A stretch of DNA of 64,000 bases from Psettodes erumei (lineage: Eukaryota > Chordata > Actinopteri > Pleuronectiformes > Psettodidae). This document shows, piece by piece, positions 48,694 through 61,880 of the stretch (position 1 is its first letter; every line of letters begins with the position of its first letter). The notes beneath the pieces are model-generated. The model saw nothing but the letters and a program-made list of their open reading frames with translations, had not been told where the DNA came from and searched no databases. The DNA is taken from positions 186,001 through 250,000 of the forward strand of contig JAFBJZ010000943.1 in the NCBI GenBank assembly GCA_016785225.1, given 5' to 3'. Position numbers and translations under genes: made by a program.

Positions 48694-50874
48694 CTGCCGA
48701 GACAGACCCCATAAATCTTCTGCCTCCCTTATCATCCATCTTAATTTTGTCTCAAAAACATCCCTAAAAACACTCAGGCCCCAGACTTTCCTTTGTTCTT
48801 CCACAATATAAAAGGATAATAATGGTTTCTTATAATGTCTGAACCAAGGTGAAATAAAGTCATCTGGATGTTTTTATTTTCCCCTTTTTATATTTAAAAA
48901 ATGGTTTATGTTATAACCAGAAAAAAGGAGAGATTAACATAAACAGGAGGATTTTCAAGGCCAATGATGAACCACCTCCAAATTATTCATATTATTATAT
49001 TACCTGGAAAAGAGGTCCATTGTTAACAAAGGTGGAAAAACAGAAATGCATTACTAAATGAACACTTGTGTCGAGTGGTGAGTGGTGGAAGCTGGAAAGT
49101 GAGACAGGTGGCATTATCTGAACATAGCTCATTAGACAGTCCTCGTGCGCTGTCTCTTTATGAACGGCCATCAAAATGAGTGCAGCCATCATCGCTACTT
49201 AGGGGCGCCCATATGACAGGAGGGTGCTGCCACAGGAAGAGATCCGTTTTCACATGGCGAGAAAAAGCTGCTCGCCACGGTTAGTGTCAAAGACGAGAGT
49301 TAACAGTGTGCTCAGTTGATCCCAGCGCGAGGACGAAGGCTTCGATATGACAGCGGATGGGACTGCACTTGACCTGAGCTGCAGTAATGGACTCAAAGGA
49401 CAGAAGAAGCATGACAGACAAAATGCATGTCATTACTGAGGAAGTCCAACAGACAGGGGAGGAGCGCAGCACTCTCAAAAAAGCAGCTCAATCTAATGAT
49501 ACAAAACACCTACAATGCTAAACTCCAACTTTAAACTGTTTCCCTACAACGTGTCTCTGACTGTGTATCCTCCCACCACAATTTGCCAGTTGGCAATTTA
49601 ATTAAAGTTAACAAAACTGTACTGCTTCTAAATTGACATATATTTGGTTGGAGGTTGTTGGCAGTGCTAAATGATATGGTTGGAAGCGCTGACGTTACCT
49701 CACAGGAATCAAGTCACGTACACCAGCTGGTATTTATTATGCATTGAGAACTTCCACAAATTCTTTGAACAATCTTGAATGCAAATATTTCAGATCTTAG
49801 CACAGGTTATTGCAAAATAATATGAAATTGGTCACAAATTGTAGCGCAGTTTTGTTTTTGAAATACTTCAATTATCGTGCAAAAACTAGGAGACCCTGTA
49901 TGTGACTGACTGGTTTAAACTTTGCTGATACATGTAAGAACTAAATCAAATTATTTCCCGATGCCTAAAATGTGATTATGCAACACACAGCATCTTCACA
50001 GACTGGAACTAAAATGGTCAGATTCAAGTAAGGGGGGATAGATTTTTTTTTTTCTTTGAAGACTTGTACTAATCAAAGCCCAGGGGCTGTGACATACTGG
50101 CTCCCAGTCCTTCAAAGCCATCACCCTTCCAATCCGGCCCTGCCGGCGACCTTTCCACTGGCCTCCTGAGCTGTCTGTTAAACACCTGTAAGAAATATTA
50201 CGGAGCTCGTCTCCCTGAGCAAGGCACCTGACCTTTTCAGGTGTCAGAGCCCACATCAAACAAGCCCACTAAGACCATTCAGCAGGGCCGGCTCCCGGGG
50301 CGGTCAGGGTCCAGCCGCTGACTGACTGACAACTCCAGTAGCAGCAGATGAAGGGCTGTAGAGGAGGGGAGTGTTTAGAGAAGGAGGTTATTGATCCACA
50401 CCTGCTCTATGATGAACTGGAGCCCTCACTGTTAGTGATATTTGTGGGCGTGTGTGTGTATGTGGTTTTTTTTCTGTTTTTTTTTTTGTGCAGGCTTTGA
50501 CCTCTGCTGTCTCAGACGTGCCGATGATGATGCTAGCGTGAGAGTCGTCAGAGACGCTAAAGCCCCTTTTACAGCCGAGAAGGCTGACAGGTGAGAGTGG
50601 GGATAGCCCAGCCATCTCTAACACATTGCTACTGTCAGCCTATAGATGGATGACAACCCACTGGGGCGGCAGAGACTGAGTGGAGGCCTGGAAAAACACA
50701 CTCAAGCTGTGCTTTTCCTTTTGATGTGTGAGCCGAGCCATGATTCCCTGTTATGACTTCCAGCCCCAAGCAGTCAACTGCCTGCCTGAGGATGTACAAA
50801 TGAACCAAAATGACTCTTTCAAATCCGAGCTCACGGGTCATTTCTTGGTCAAGGGTGACTAAAAGGTGGCTAAC
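48694..50874 (-). other. ADK intron, about 2.2 kb
   Basis: Complete intron between the 173-nt and 109-nt exons, with gttagc donor and tcggcag acceptor, phase 2. Both splice sites give an uninterrupted AGG (Arg) codon across the junction. No gene, RNA or mobile element was recognised inside it. Confidence 0.9.
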
Positions 50875-51047
50875 CTATTGTCCCCGGTGATACAGGCAGC
50901 GCAGGTACCGGTCGGCTCCTCGTTTTGCTCGTAGTAATGGGCATCGACGTGGGCTTCCTCAGCCTTCTTCTTCAGGATCTCCCCGAAGTGGTCGGTGCCG
51001 ATGCAGCCAAAGAAGGTAGCCACCTTGTGGGGTTTCTGGATCATCCA
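50875..51047 (-). CDS. adk: Adenosine kinase, 173-nt internal exon (first in window)
   Basis: 57 codons plus two bases, starting WMIQKPHKVATFFGCIG and ending TGTCAACITGDN with AG left over. FFGCIGTDHFGEIL is the PfkB signature-1 region (G-x-x-G-x-D-x-F-G), and the HVDAHYYEQ...PTGTCAACI segment belongs to the small lid domain that closes over adenosine. The acceptor is ctttttcag (51048 upward) and the donor is AATAG/gttagc (50874-50869). The start is phase 0, so the preceding exon should end in a complete codon as in other vertebrates. That exon, with the GGS-containing nucleoside-binding motif, was not found between here and 64000. Confidence 0.98.
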
Positions 51048-51392
51048 CTGAAAAAGAGGAGGAAAAAAAACACCAGTTACAGTGAGCTCAGTTTACAAAA
51101 TATAAGTCTGTTTGAAGGGTCAAGTTCAGCTAAGGCAGATGGCACACAAACTGTAGCTTCACAGCAAACATACTGCTTGTGATATATGAGGGCTGCGAGC
51201 TGTCGTAAACAACCCGAGACCAATTCCACTCCACACAGAGGCACTGTTCTCATCCAAGCACTCCGTCCTCCCTGTGTGCTAAAAACAGTCTCATCTCCTT
51301 ATTTACACAAACCCAATAATTCAAGGCCCCATCCGACTTACACAAACACAGAGCCCCAGTATGTGTGTGTGTGTTTGAGAGAGAGCGTGTAC

Positions 51393-51474
51393 CTGCTGCC
51401 ACAGGACACTCCCCAAACTGCTTGTCGGCCATTTTTTTGGTCTCGACAGTCCTGATGTACTCAGTGACTTTTAC
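51393..51474 (-). other. Orphan splice-bounded segment, candidate cryptic or poison exon
   Basis: 82 nt preceded by a strong polypyrimidine tract and acceptor (cccctctctcccatcag) and followed by G/gtacac. It lies 345 bp upstream of the 173-nt ADK exon on the ADK strand. One frame is open throughout (contains KKMADKQFGECPVAAG), but 82 is not a multiple of three. Insertion before the phase-0 ADK exon would shift the frame and reach a stop inside that exon. It matches no part of ADK that I know. Confidence 0.25.
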
Positions 51475-54400
51475 CTGATGGGAGAGAGGGGTGGGGGTGG
51501 GTGCTCAAATTCTACAGTGCTCAGGTTTAACCTCCAAAGATTTATTGACGTACAGTACGTGCTGCTGTTTGCTCATTTTATTGCAGCCTCCTGTTTTGTT
51601 GCTGACGTGGGGCCCCTTGTGAATGAGATGTTGCTGCTTTCGGGGATGACCTGTATATGTGTGAAATTAATCATTTCACACGACCAAATAGCATCTCGGT
51701 AGGGGAAGAGGAATGCCGCATTTTCATCACCCATCCTGAGATGCTCTCCCCTGTTATTTTGCAACCCCCCCTCCCACCCCCACCCCCTTTTTGGTCTCCA
51801 GGTAACTAGTTCAGATGGAAAAATAAATAAATAATCAAACAGAAAAATAAAATTACCCAGGAAAAGATTCATTACTTCACACAAGGCTCAGGTGCATTTT
51901 TCAGACCAAGGGTGCCAATTTACAAACAGAGCTGATCTGAAAGGGTTTTACGGCTTTAACTTGGTAAAAGAAAAAAATAATCACCCTACAAATAATGACT
52001 ATTTTCACTATACACATTTCTTGTGTTTTTTGATGAAATATTCCCCATCATAATTTTCCATAGCCCAAAGTGGTGTCCTGAAATTGGGTTTTGTGTGACC
52101 AGCAGGCCAAAACACCAAAGTATTTCTTTCAGATACAGAAGAATGACAACTCCTCATGTTCAGTAGCTGTGACCAGCTAAAGTTTGGCATTTTTGCTTGA
52201 CAAATGACAAGCTATTCTCAAAATAACTGTCAAGATAATCAATTTAGCGTTGAATGTTTGCAGCACCAGTGTCGGCAAAAAGAACGGTTATAATGCCACA
52301 TATGCCGGCTGTATCTTGGCACATGAGCTGGCCTGACCTGTGTCATCTTGAGTCACGGTTCATTCATTCAGCTGTAAGTCCCCCCCCTCCACCTGGCTGA
52401 AATACACAAACACGTACAAGCATGCACGCGCAAATCCACAGCGAAAGCCGACAGAGGCGAAGCTCTTCTCCCCCTAACCTCTTGCTGCAGGCACCTCACA
52501 CTTATCAAGGTCACTGACTCGGGTACACGTCAAGTCCAATCTGATTTTCCCTTCGCAGTGATGAGCTCCGAATCCAAGGTTAGGAGCTGCAGGCTGTAAA
52601 TAATGACAGCACGGCCCCTCCATTTGCAGACCTCTCAGGTGGGAATAGAGAGGGCCACTCAGGGGCCCCCGTGCCCCTGATGACAGCATGGTGAATCACA
52701 GTGCAACCACCGTCCTCGCAACCATACCCCCCCCTTATAATCTGAATTCTCCTGCTTCCTCCACCTCCTCTCCCTCTCGCTCTCTCTCTGACCGTCGGCT
52801 GTACTCTCACTGCCAGCTCAGCTTGTCATTTTACAGGGTCATTAACAGACACACATACACACCAACATGTGCATGAGTACACATTGCACCCACACAGGGA
52901 AATGGCTAACACACACATACAGAGAAATCCTCTCTTGTGCCACAGCATAAAAAAACCCTCCCTTCCCCCCCAAAAAATCCACCTCTGCTTTTGCCAGAAG
53001 CTGCTCTCCTACTCCAATAAACACAAAGCGGCAACAGATAAGAAGAAAATGTCTTCATTATGAGCATGTAAAAAAATGTATCTTGCAGGGGTTTTTTCTT
53101 CTCCTCTGTGGCGCACAGGAGCGAGGAGCTATATCAATTCATTTCCATCCCTGGCACCCTGCAGACAATCCCTCTCCATTCCCAGATTATGCGAGATAAT
53201 ACCTCCATTATGACAAAAGCGCTATTCGCGGGGTCGCCGAGAGGTCAACCAACCCTGTGCTGGGTATTCATGCTTAGTCACATCCCAATTATACCGCAGT
53301 GGCAGAGGCAGAAATTGGCAAATGTACATCAAGGCGCTTCATTACTGAGGGCCGCTCCAGTGAAATTAAGCAGCAGATGAGACAGAGTGAGATTTGCCCC
53401 AGGTGGCATGTTAGAGAGAGAGAGGGAGAGAAGGATGGGAAGAAAGAGGGGAGCTGAAGTAACATTTTTCTGAAGGTGCTGGGAGCTTGTATCTTGTGCA
53501 GCAGCTCATGTATATTTACTTAACTAGGGAGAATGCCGGTCCCCATAGATTAATAAGCTCCCTTGATGCACAACGGCGACATATCTCTAGGTGCGTTTAG
53601 ATACAGAGGGGAAAACCTAACACAAACAAGTAAGAAAAATATCCCTGGAAAGCGGTGGGGTGGGGGGGGGTATGATACGACACAGGCGCGCTCGCCGAAG
53701 GCAAAGTGATGATAAGTATACATTATGTTAAGTGGAGAATAAGTCTGCCGTCCCTTTCTGTTTTATTTCCTTTTGAACAAAAAAACCCACCCACCCAACA
53801 CTGGCCCCCAAGGCCCCCAGACAGCTATTAATAATGACATCTCATGGTTGCAAGGAGCCCCACTTGGAGAGCTGACCTAGGCCTGGTCCTCGACATCCAG
53901 CAGCTGCCACTCTTCACTATGGCTGCAGCCGCTTCGCGTGGCAGCTTCCAGGAGGGCAATTACACAGCCCGGATGAGACGAGGCAGCTGAATGTTTGGGA
54001 CTTGAGCGCTCAGACTGCCATTAGCACTATCAGCTATTACATTCCCTTTCCTTTTCCTTTTTTTTGCTCCCCTCCCTCCTCTCTCCGCACTCACTTGCTG
54101 CTGTATACTGATGAAGTGGTAATGGGACCTCTAGTTAGATATTCCCACTGTAAAAACATTGTCTTGTTTCTAGTCTCCCTCAGGGGTCAATGCATTCTCC
54201 CGGAGTGGCTGGGAATCATTTCTGCTCTATTAATGATGCAATTCCAATGCAATTCAGATCTACTGAAGACAGCGCGCAGTGGGCTTTTGCGGGGAGTTGA
54301 CAGATGATGCTGAGAGCTGCTTGACAACAAAGTGGCGCCTCCTGCACATTACTGGGAAGCTGGTGTGTTGTCACTCCAGCTCCCGCCCTCTCACACTGCT

Positions 54401-54484
54401 CAGTTCATCCTTAAACCAAGGACAGAGGCAAAGCCTCCCCTCTCCCCACTTCACCTCACCAGCGGGGTCCTCTTGAGAGGAACA

Positions 54485-54585
54485 TGTCCGTGCTTAATGA
54501 TGGTCACATTAATTATAGGCTTATCAACCCCGGCAAAAATTCAATAGGGCTATTTATAGAGGCCTAAAATAGCAGAGGGTGAGGG
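54485..54585. promoter_or_regulatory. Candidate enhancer-like element with a MEF2-type site
   Basis: Contains a perfect MEF2-type ctatttatag (54550-54559), attaattata (homeodomain type, near 54511) and cttaatgatg. Repeats are absent. Suggestion only. Confidence 0.3.
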
Positions 54586-56210
54586 TGCTGCACACCGGGG
54601 TGGCCTGTAACAGCCTGCTCTCCCTCCACAGCCTGTCTTTTAGAGCCAGAGGTGGAGAGAGTGATATCCGTGTTTCTTTTTACTGTGCAGTTAAAACAAC
54701 TAGCAAACATCTGTCCATCAGGAGCTGTCATGGCGAGTGCTTTTATATAAAGCACGCTGGAGCGGAGGGCTCTCACCACGAGTGCTGACACTGATGAGGT
54801 CTGGCAGCTTCCATTAAATCACTCTTTCCTGTAAAGTGCCGGGCATCAAAGCAACCGGCCGAGGATTTTTCACTCAATCAGGTAACACACAAGCCGCCAC
54901 CCCCCAAAACTCACCCTCCTTGCCTGTCCTCTCAGGGGCTTGGAGCCTTCTGGTCAATAACTCCAATCAGTTCAATTTCATGCACAGTTAGCCATGTTGG
55001 GGTGCTAGGGCAGGGCCCGCATCAGGGTTGCATATGTTGTTGTCGCTGTTGTTGTTTTTCTTTAATTTTTTCTTGTCCCCGGGAGGGTTGATAAGTGGGG
55101 TGGGGACCTGTACTGTGTAAAAAGTGGAGACTAGCCAGGGCCGGCGTGGTTGTTTTAACTCCACCTCACCACAGCAGGCTCCCTGCCAAGCCATTAAAAG
55201 TCTCTGTGCTCTGCTTCAGTGACACAGCCGAAAGAATAGAGAGCAGGCAAGGGGGAGAGCTGTAAATGATCAACACGATAATGAGCTGATTATCAGTCAA
55301 AGGCATGGATAAGCTCTCTCTCCAGTAATTTCCTTTCAGATCAGTCAACCACATTCTCCTCTCTGCAATCAACACTCAAAGGGGAGGCATAGCATGTAGC
55401 CCGATGGGAATCTGGCCCAATATCAGCTTCAAATATCCAGATCCTCGTTGTCTTCTGATCAGTGCCTGGCTCGTCCCTTGCTGACACACCAGCATGGTGC
55501 GGAGGCTTGTGTTCTACCACTCAAGTTTGCTTTTGTAATGGTTGTTTCACAGTTGTCGTGCAGCTTTAGGCTCTGGCCGCAGGGCAATATAAAGCTGACT
55601 GATGCTCTGCTGATGCTCAAAAGTACTGTGCGATCTGTAGGCATTTAGACAGTTCCCTCGATTCCTTTTGTTCTGGCTCTACCTCAGCATTAGGTCTCAA
55701 AATTAACAACAACATGAGGTCACACTGCTGAGGTTCATTTTTAAAGATAAAGACCAATAAATAAAACAGATGCATCTTTACTTGGGACCACATGGTGCAC
55801 TGGTAGGTATGACTAGGCAGTTGATAAATAATAAATAGTCACAAATTTTGAAGCTATTCCCCCTGCTTTCTGCTTTTCCTGTGCAATCAAACTGATTGTG
55901 AAATCCCATTAGTGTACACCTTGAGCCTTGACATGTAACATGTAAGGTTCATACAGGTTGTGAATAAAAAAAAAATCTGCATCATATTTTTCCCTACCTA
56001 ACATTTATCTCTCCTATCTCAGTTAAATTATTCCCATATTCTGGTATTTCATACATTTCCTGTGTGATTTTCTATTTTGATATGCAAAAATTGAAAATGT
56101 GCATAAAAAAACAGGTGGACTGAAAACCAATCAGGTTTTCCATTTCAGATCCAGTGTGCTGGAGAAGAAAATAACATGCGCAACAAACACGTCACTGTCC
56201 AAATACTTAC

Positions 56211-56242
56211 CCACTGTACATGGTGTCGACCATGTCTACAAC
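56211..56242 (-). other. Orphan 32-nt splice-bounded segment
   Basis: Bounded by an excellent acceptor (tttttattttgtgtttgtcag) and a consensus donor (gtaagt, 56210-56205) on the ADK strand. One reading is VVDMVDTMYSG. It is too short for homology and may be a decoy splice pair. With the 82-nt segment at 51.4 kb it totals 114 nt, a multiple of three, but the joined frame that would suit ADK contains a stop. Confidence 0.2.
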
Positions 56243-56614
56243 CTGACAAACACAAAATAAAAACCCCACAGCAGAGAGGATGCTGCAAGTCAGGGGGGAA
56301 ATAAACAGGCTCTCTATGCTAGACACTGGTACACTACCCCAGGGGAGTGATGTTAGACAACACAAAACAAACGAAGGCAGCTCGCGTGTCCACGTACACA
56401 TATGTGTGTCACAGACGGGACGGCGGGCGGGGAGGTGACAGCTCCCAGGAACAGCCCCGATGATAAGCATCAACCTCGATGAAGCGCTGACACACTCCAT
56501 AGGTTCTGATGTTAAACACGACAAGAATGTCCCCGACAGTATCTCTGCACCCTCTTCAGAGAGCTATCAAAGGGCAAGTTCAGTGAGCACACAAAATAAA
56601 CACCTTCTCATCCC

Positions 56615-56632
56615 CACACACACACACACACA
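56615..56632 (+). repeat. (CA)n microsatellite
   Basis: Nine CA units in the upstream ADK intron. Confidence 0.9.
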
Positions 56633-59600
56633 CCTCCCAACACATCTCGCTGCTGCATCTTCGCGCTGCATAGGAATCAGGGATGTGTCGCTGTCTCCAG
56701 GCGCCAAGTTTATCTAAAAAGGAAACACCTGACTTTCTTTTTTCTTTTTTTTGGGGGGGGGGGCTCCTCTTCATTCCTCACCTCCCTTGTTAAACACACA
56801 ACCTTGATTTTGTTTCTGTTGCCCGGGAGGGGTGAATTATTTACAGGATAAACAAGGTGATGTTGTTTCAGTCAGTCAGAGCCCAACTCCCCTATCGCAG
56901 TGGCAAAGAGGCAGACGGGTTTAACTGGCAGGCATGAGGGGCTGAGCTCAGACACAGAAGCCGGGGAGCAGCTTCACAGTGTGGGGCTGCACAGTGATAC
57001 CTATCTGGGAGGGGGGGACAAGGGGAGAAAATGCCTCCACACCAGATTCATGGGCTGGGAGTCCCAGACTGTCGGGTTGTCCTATTTATCTGCAGAGACA
57101 ATGGCGGCTATAAAAGCACATGAGCTGATTTAGTGAGTGCGTATGTGTGTGAGGGTGGTGGTATTATTAAGTCATCATAAAGTGGCATTTGTGTTTGCAG
57201 GGGTTGTTGCCATACAAGGTTCAGGCAGGGAGAGATGATGAGGGACCTTTGCAGCTAAAGCCTCTAATCCTATCTGTGGTGCGTGGGCTCCAGCTGGTGG
57301 GAGTGCAGCTGTGCTCGGCCCCTGCACAGGTGAATCAGCTCTGTCTACCCCCCACCCTCAACTCCCCTGTACGCAGCATGGTGGATTTCCACGGTGCTTT
57401 GATCTTGCTGAGGTGGCAGCGCCCCCATCCCCGGATATGGTGACAGCATGGGTGAGCCATGTTACGGAAGAGATTTTTTTTGAACATATGCCAAATGACA
57501 GCCCCAGTTGAGGGCTTAACACAGGTCAGGCCCAACGAAATTCAATGTGGCAGTGTGGAAAATTCACTTCAAAACATTAACTGCTGGGAGGAACCTGGCT
57601 CTAATGACTTTCTCGACTGGTTTTTGTGACATAATGTGCCAGCAACAAAATGAAGATCAGGATTGTTGGACAAAAACAACCCATCCCAGACTTATTAACC
57701 CTAATCTCCCAGTATATCCTTTGTTCATTTCTATAATGTTGAGCAGTAATTTGGACATATAGTATATAAAGTAGGTCTAAGCAGCTTAAAAGGCGACAGC
57801 GACAAATTCAGTTAATGGTGGGCATGATGCATTAGTCCAGCCGATGGTTGTGTTTTACTGGAAACTGGGTTCACACCAGCAGACACCTCACGTTCCTCAG
57901 AAACAAGCAGACAAAACAGCTGTGCTCCCAGCTTGACCTCTGACCCCGTCTGCACGTTTGCCGCCAACTGATTCACATTTAATACACCGGTTCACTTTGA
58001 CACGGACACAATGGGAGGATACGATTCGGCCCTGGGCACAGATCGAAAAAAAACCCAACAACATTCCTAATGTCTTTACGCACTGTAGCAAGATCCCACT
58101 TATCATGTTACTCATGCCATTGTGTCCTTTTCTGCAGGCAAAGAGGTTTCTCTTCATGTTAGCAGCTGGAAATATCAGTGATGAGCGTCTCCGCTTACTA
58201 AGCTCGCCAGCGTAAAGGCAGTTTGTGTGCAGATTCTGTGGCTGCCTGGCTGCACAGGTAAGCAGAAAATAGCTCTTAGCTCCGGCCTGACCTTGAGAAG
58301 GATGCCATTCAATCAGTGAGCTTGCCGCAGTAAAGGCCCTATCATTGCACTAATAGACTGAATCTTCCTCTCTGCCCGGATCATGGACAATGCATGGGTG
58401 GCTTCCTCCTACTTGGCAAGTTAAAGGGGCAATTTATTCAATAAATTAAACAGAGAAAATAAGCCATGATGAAAGAAATACTGCTGCCGCTCTTGGGCGG
58501 ATATAGATTTAACCTGTGTAACAGTCTGCGCACCTAATTTAATTTTCAGTTTATAGACATAACAGAATTGGATGACGGCAATTGACAAAACAGTTAAAAT
58601 GCAAGACTGAACAGACTGTGCTCACACTGCCAAGAACGAACGTCAGAGGCGGAGTGAGCGCGTGGCGCACTCCTTATCTACACCCCATCATCCAGCTGGA
58701 AGCAGACAGAGTCAACGTAATAAGGAGAAGACTTAAGAACAGTTGCCCGCTTTGAACTTTGAGGTTGTGCGATCAAATCCCCACCTTATCAGCTGGCAGC
58801 TTAAACAAGTTGTGTTATTTTTCTGACGGCTTACAGAGGGAGAGGGCACGAAAGTAAATTGAGGAGGAGAACGAGCCGGAGCCATCATAACTGCCGGCTG
58901 CTGCAGTGCATCGTGACAAACAACGGCGCAAAACTTGGGATTTATTGCTCTGATAACCTTCCAGATTTCTTCGGCTGGTGCCGCACGCCAGACAACTCTG
59001 ACAGAGTTATGCATCATTAATCCCCATGAACACTGCCAGTGATAAATAATGCCCTGCATCCCTATGAAAAATAAGGCAGTTATTACAAAACCATAAAGAA
59101 TGGTATTCGTATCATCACTTCGAGCAGATAATAATGTGAAGATACGATGTTTCAAGGATTCAAAAGCACACTCACGGTGACAGTGAGCAGTATATTTCTG
59201 CTCTCGTCAACGTGCTATTGGAAAAAGAACTCCCAATAAATAACAGCACTTGAGCCGAGCAAATCAAAGCTCTTTATATCCATGCCATACTGCAGCAATA
59301 CTGAGCGGACACTCAAGCTATCAAACACCATTTAGTGCATAATAAACCAAGGTAAATAATGACTAAGCTTCATCTTCGCAATCACGAGTAGCATGGTAGC
59401 AAATGGAGGCAATCAGTTTGAGCACAACAAAAATAAAGTGCGCCTCATAACCTGTTGCTCGGTGTTTCTCACAAAGAGCAGCTTATTTCACTCATCTGAT
59501 CATTTCTCAGGGCTCGACTTGAATGCCGTCCAATAAACATAGTAATACTATATCCCCTACAGGTGTAAATTCTTGGTGGTTAAGCAGAGCTGAGGAGAAA

Positions 59601-60937
59601 GGAGAAGGAACTCCGTCTGATGCAGAGATGTTTCCAGCACCAGATGCTGTGGGGCCCTCTCTTGTGAGAAGCCGGGCGAAGATCACTTACTTTCCTATTG
59701 AGAGTTGGAACATAAATTCAAACCCTGCTATAAATCAAATATAAATTTTCAGCTCCCCTCACTTTCCCGGGAACGGCTGCAATAACAATGTCATTCGACT
59801 CTGCCTGGTTACCATTAATGCTCTGGATTTCATCCATGCTAATGATTTGGTCCTGTATCCTGAGCCCTTTTACAAACCCCACAGAAAAAGAAGGGAAATA
59901 TTACTGACCTATTTAACGCTTTGCAGGTTGAGAGAAGAAACTAAGGTCTGTGGCAGATGCTCTTTACATACACAGTATTTCCAAGTTCTTTCAAAACGGA
60001 TACTCCTTGCCAGATATAACACCCTGCGCGCCAATAATGTTAATATACCGAAACTCTGCGGCTGCGACTTTCACATTTCTAGACAGTAAAGTTTCCGAGC
60101 CAGGAAGGAGGACAATGCACTCCAGTTAAATCCAACTTGAGTGAAAAATGTGATTTCTATTTAGATATTGTTTTGCGTGCCAGCGGGCCCTTCCTTCTGC
60201 CAAAAAACTGAATTCGATCTCATTCAGTCCATTTCTCCTTGAAATCACAGTCTCATAATAATCTTTAGAAACTGAGCGCATGCCAAGACTGATTCACCGA
60301 ACTCCAAACCCACATTGAATATTTACTGGAATGGCCACATATCACTGTCTGAGCAGTTTTCATAGCCCAAGTATTGTGCAGCCTAGTATCAGAATCAAAT
60401 TCATGTATTTATTTCACACAGTGTAAACAGACTTTTTGATTCCAATGAAACCATAACCCCAAAGTAGGGCACAGGAAGCTGATTCCAGACACAGAGACTG
60501 ATTAGAGAGAGCCAATTGTTTTACTTTTTTTACAAGCAAAATGCAAACCAATTTGAGTGTGGCACCTGCACCCTTCTGCCCTGTTGGCTTTGGCAAAGCA
60601 GATTCAATGAGTTTTCAACACTACAGGGCTGTGTGCCTGTAAGAATCTGCACTGACAGAAGGCTTTTAGAAAAGAACCAAGGTCACCACTACAGTAACAC
60701 ACAGCACAGAGGATCTGCTCAGAGCCAGGGGGAAGTGCTATGTCTCTCTCACACCCTTGAAATAAAAAACAATGAGTGCAGAAGGATACCAAGTTCAATA
60801 AACTTGACTTCACTTTGTAACCTCTGCAGAAAGACTAAATAAGCAGGCGGCTAACAAGCTGTGCTTGTTCTTATGGTACTTCAGCGAAAACCAACTGTTT
60901 GTGTAACAAAACCTCCATCATTGCAACATCAACTAGA

Positions 60938-61260
60938 ATGGCATTCAGTAAAGCGCATACCTCCACCAAGGCCAAACAATCCTTCACATAATAGAAACAT
61001 GAAAGGGAAAAGGAAGTAGTCGAGATAATTTGCACCAAATTGTACAAACTTGTAGATCTGAACACGATAAATATGTCAGATTTTTTCACATCAAGATCAA
61101 AACATTATTTCCTGAGAAACTGAGGAAAACGTCAAAAAATCGCACAATGTTTAGGAAAAGTGATGACAAATTCCTGGATCCACCCCTTTAACCGGATCCA
61201 CACCACACTTTAGTGGTCCATGGCCCAACCCTGCACCACGTCCACAAAGTTCTTCTTGTG
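60938..61260 (+). repeat. Teleost interspersed repeat fragment (cctccaccaaggcc / ggatccacacca type)
   Basis: Contains agcgcatacctccaccaagg, then tcctggatccacccctttaa and ccggatccacaccacacttt, ending in a block on accacgtccacaaagttctt. Spacing and order match a widespread fish repeat with the same GGATCC-containing core. It is diverged, and its parent class is not certain. Confidence 0.6.
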
Positions 61261-61609
61261 TAATGTTTTGCTTTTGTTTTTCTATGTGCAAGTTAGCAGG
61301 ACATCTCCAAATCTTGTTACAGATTTTAATAAAAATTTGGTGAAAATTCCGGCAAAGAGCCAGGGAACAAGTAATAAGAGTTTGGTGCCATTCCAGGAAC
61401 TTATTAATGGATGTCTCAAGGGATGAAGCTGGTGTTGTTCTCTGTTTTTCATTCTGTCATCAAATCCCAGTCCCAGGCCCCTTGGTTCCTAATGAAGACA
61501 TACATTTTTAAAAACAGGTCACAAGTATTTAGTTTCATTAAAAAAAAAAGGCACAGTAACTTCCTGAAACAGCTGGTCACGGTAGTTCTTGGCAGACGTT
61601 ACTTTTAAC

Positions 61610-61880
61610 AGGGGTAAACTGTGCATTTGTCAGAGACTATTTTCAGCAGCTAATGAACGCACATTTGGCATGCTAGTGAGTATTTATGGAAGCAAGACGG
61701 TGTATGCGAGACTGACTCAAAACTTACCAGAGCGTGTGTTCATGGTAATGAAGGAACATGTCAGCCAGTGCATCACTGAGGCTCATTTATGTGTTTTTAA
61801 CAGTTTTTGGACAACAGTGGAGCTCTGTGGCAGTGGTGAGGCTTCTGATAGACAGAAAATATTGAGGATCTTTTAGGATC
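61610..61880 (+). repeat. Possible old interspersed repeat, unclassified
   Basis: Segments such as cagctaatgaacgcacattt and tttttggacaacagtggagc resemble text seen repeatedly in fish genomes, but I cannot name the family. An open frame of 95 codons crosses it (61589-61876) with no recognised domain. Confidence 0.3.

Noticed and set aside
56211..56242. Resemblance of VVDMVDTMYS to the ADK VVDKDFLDKYS region
   Set aside because: Spacing differs by one residue and flanking family residues are absent; judged coincidental.
58733..59155. 140-codon minus-strand frame
   Set aside because: No domain or coding signature recognised; chance frame within the intron.
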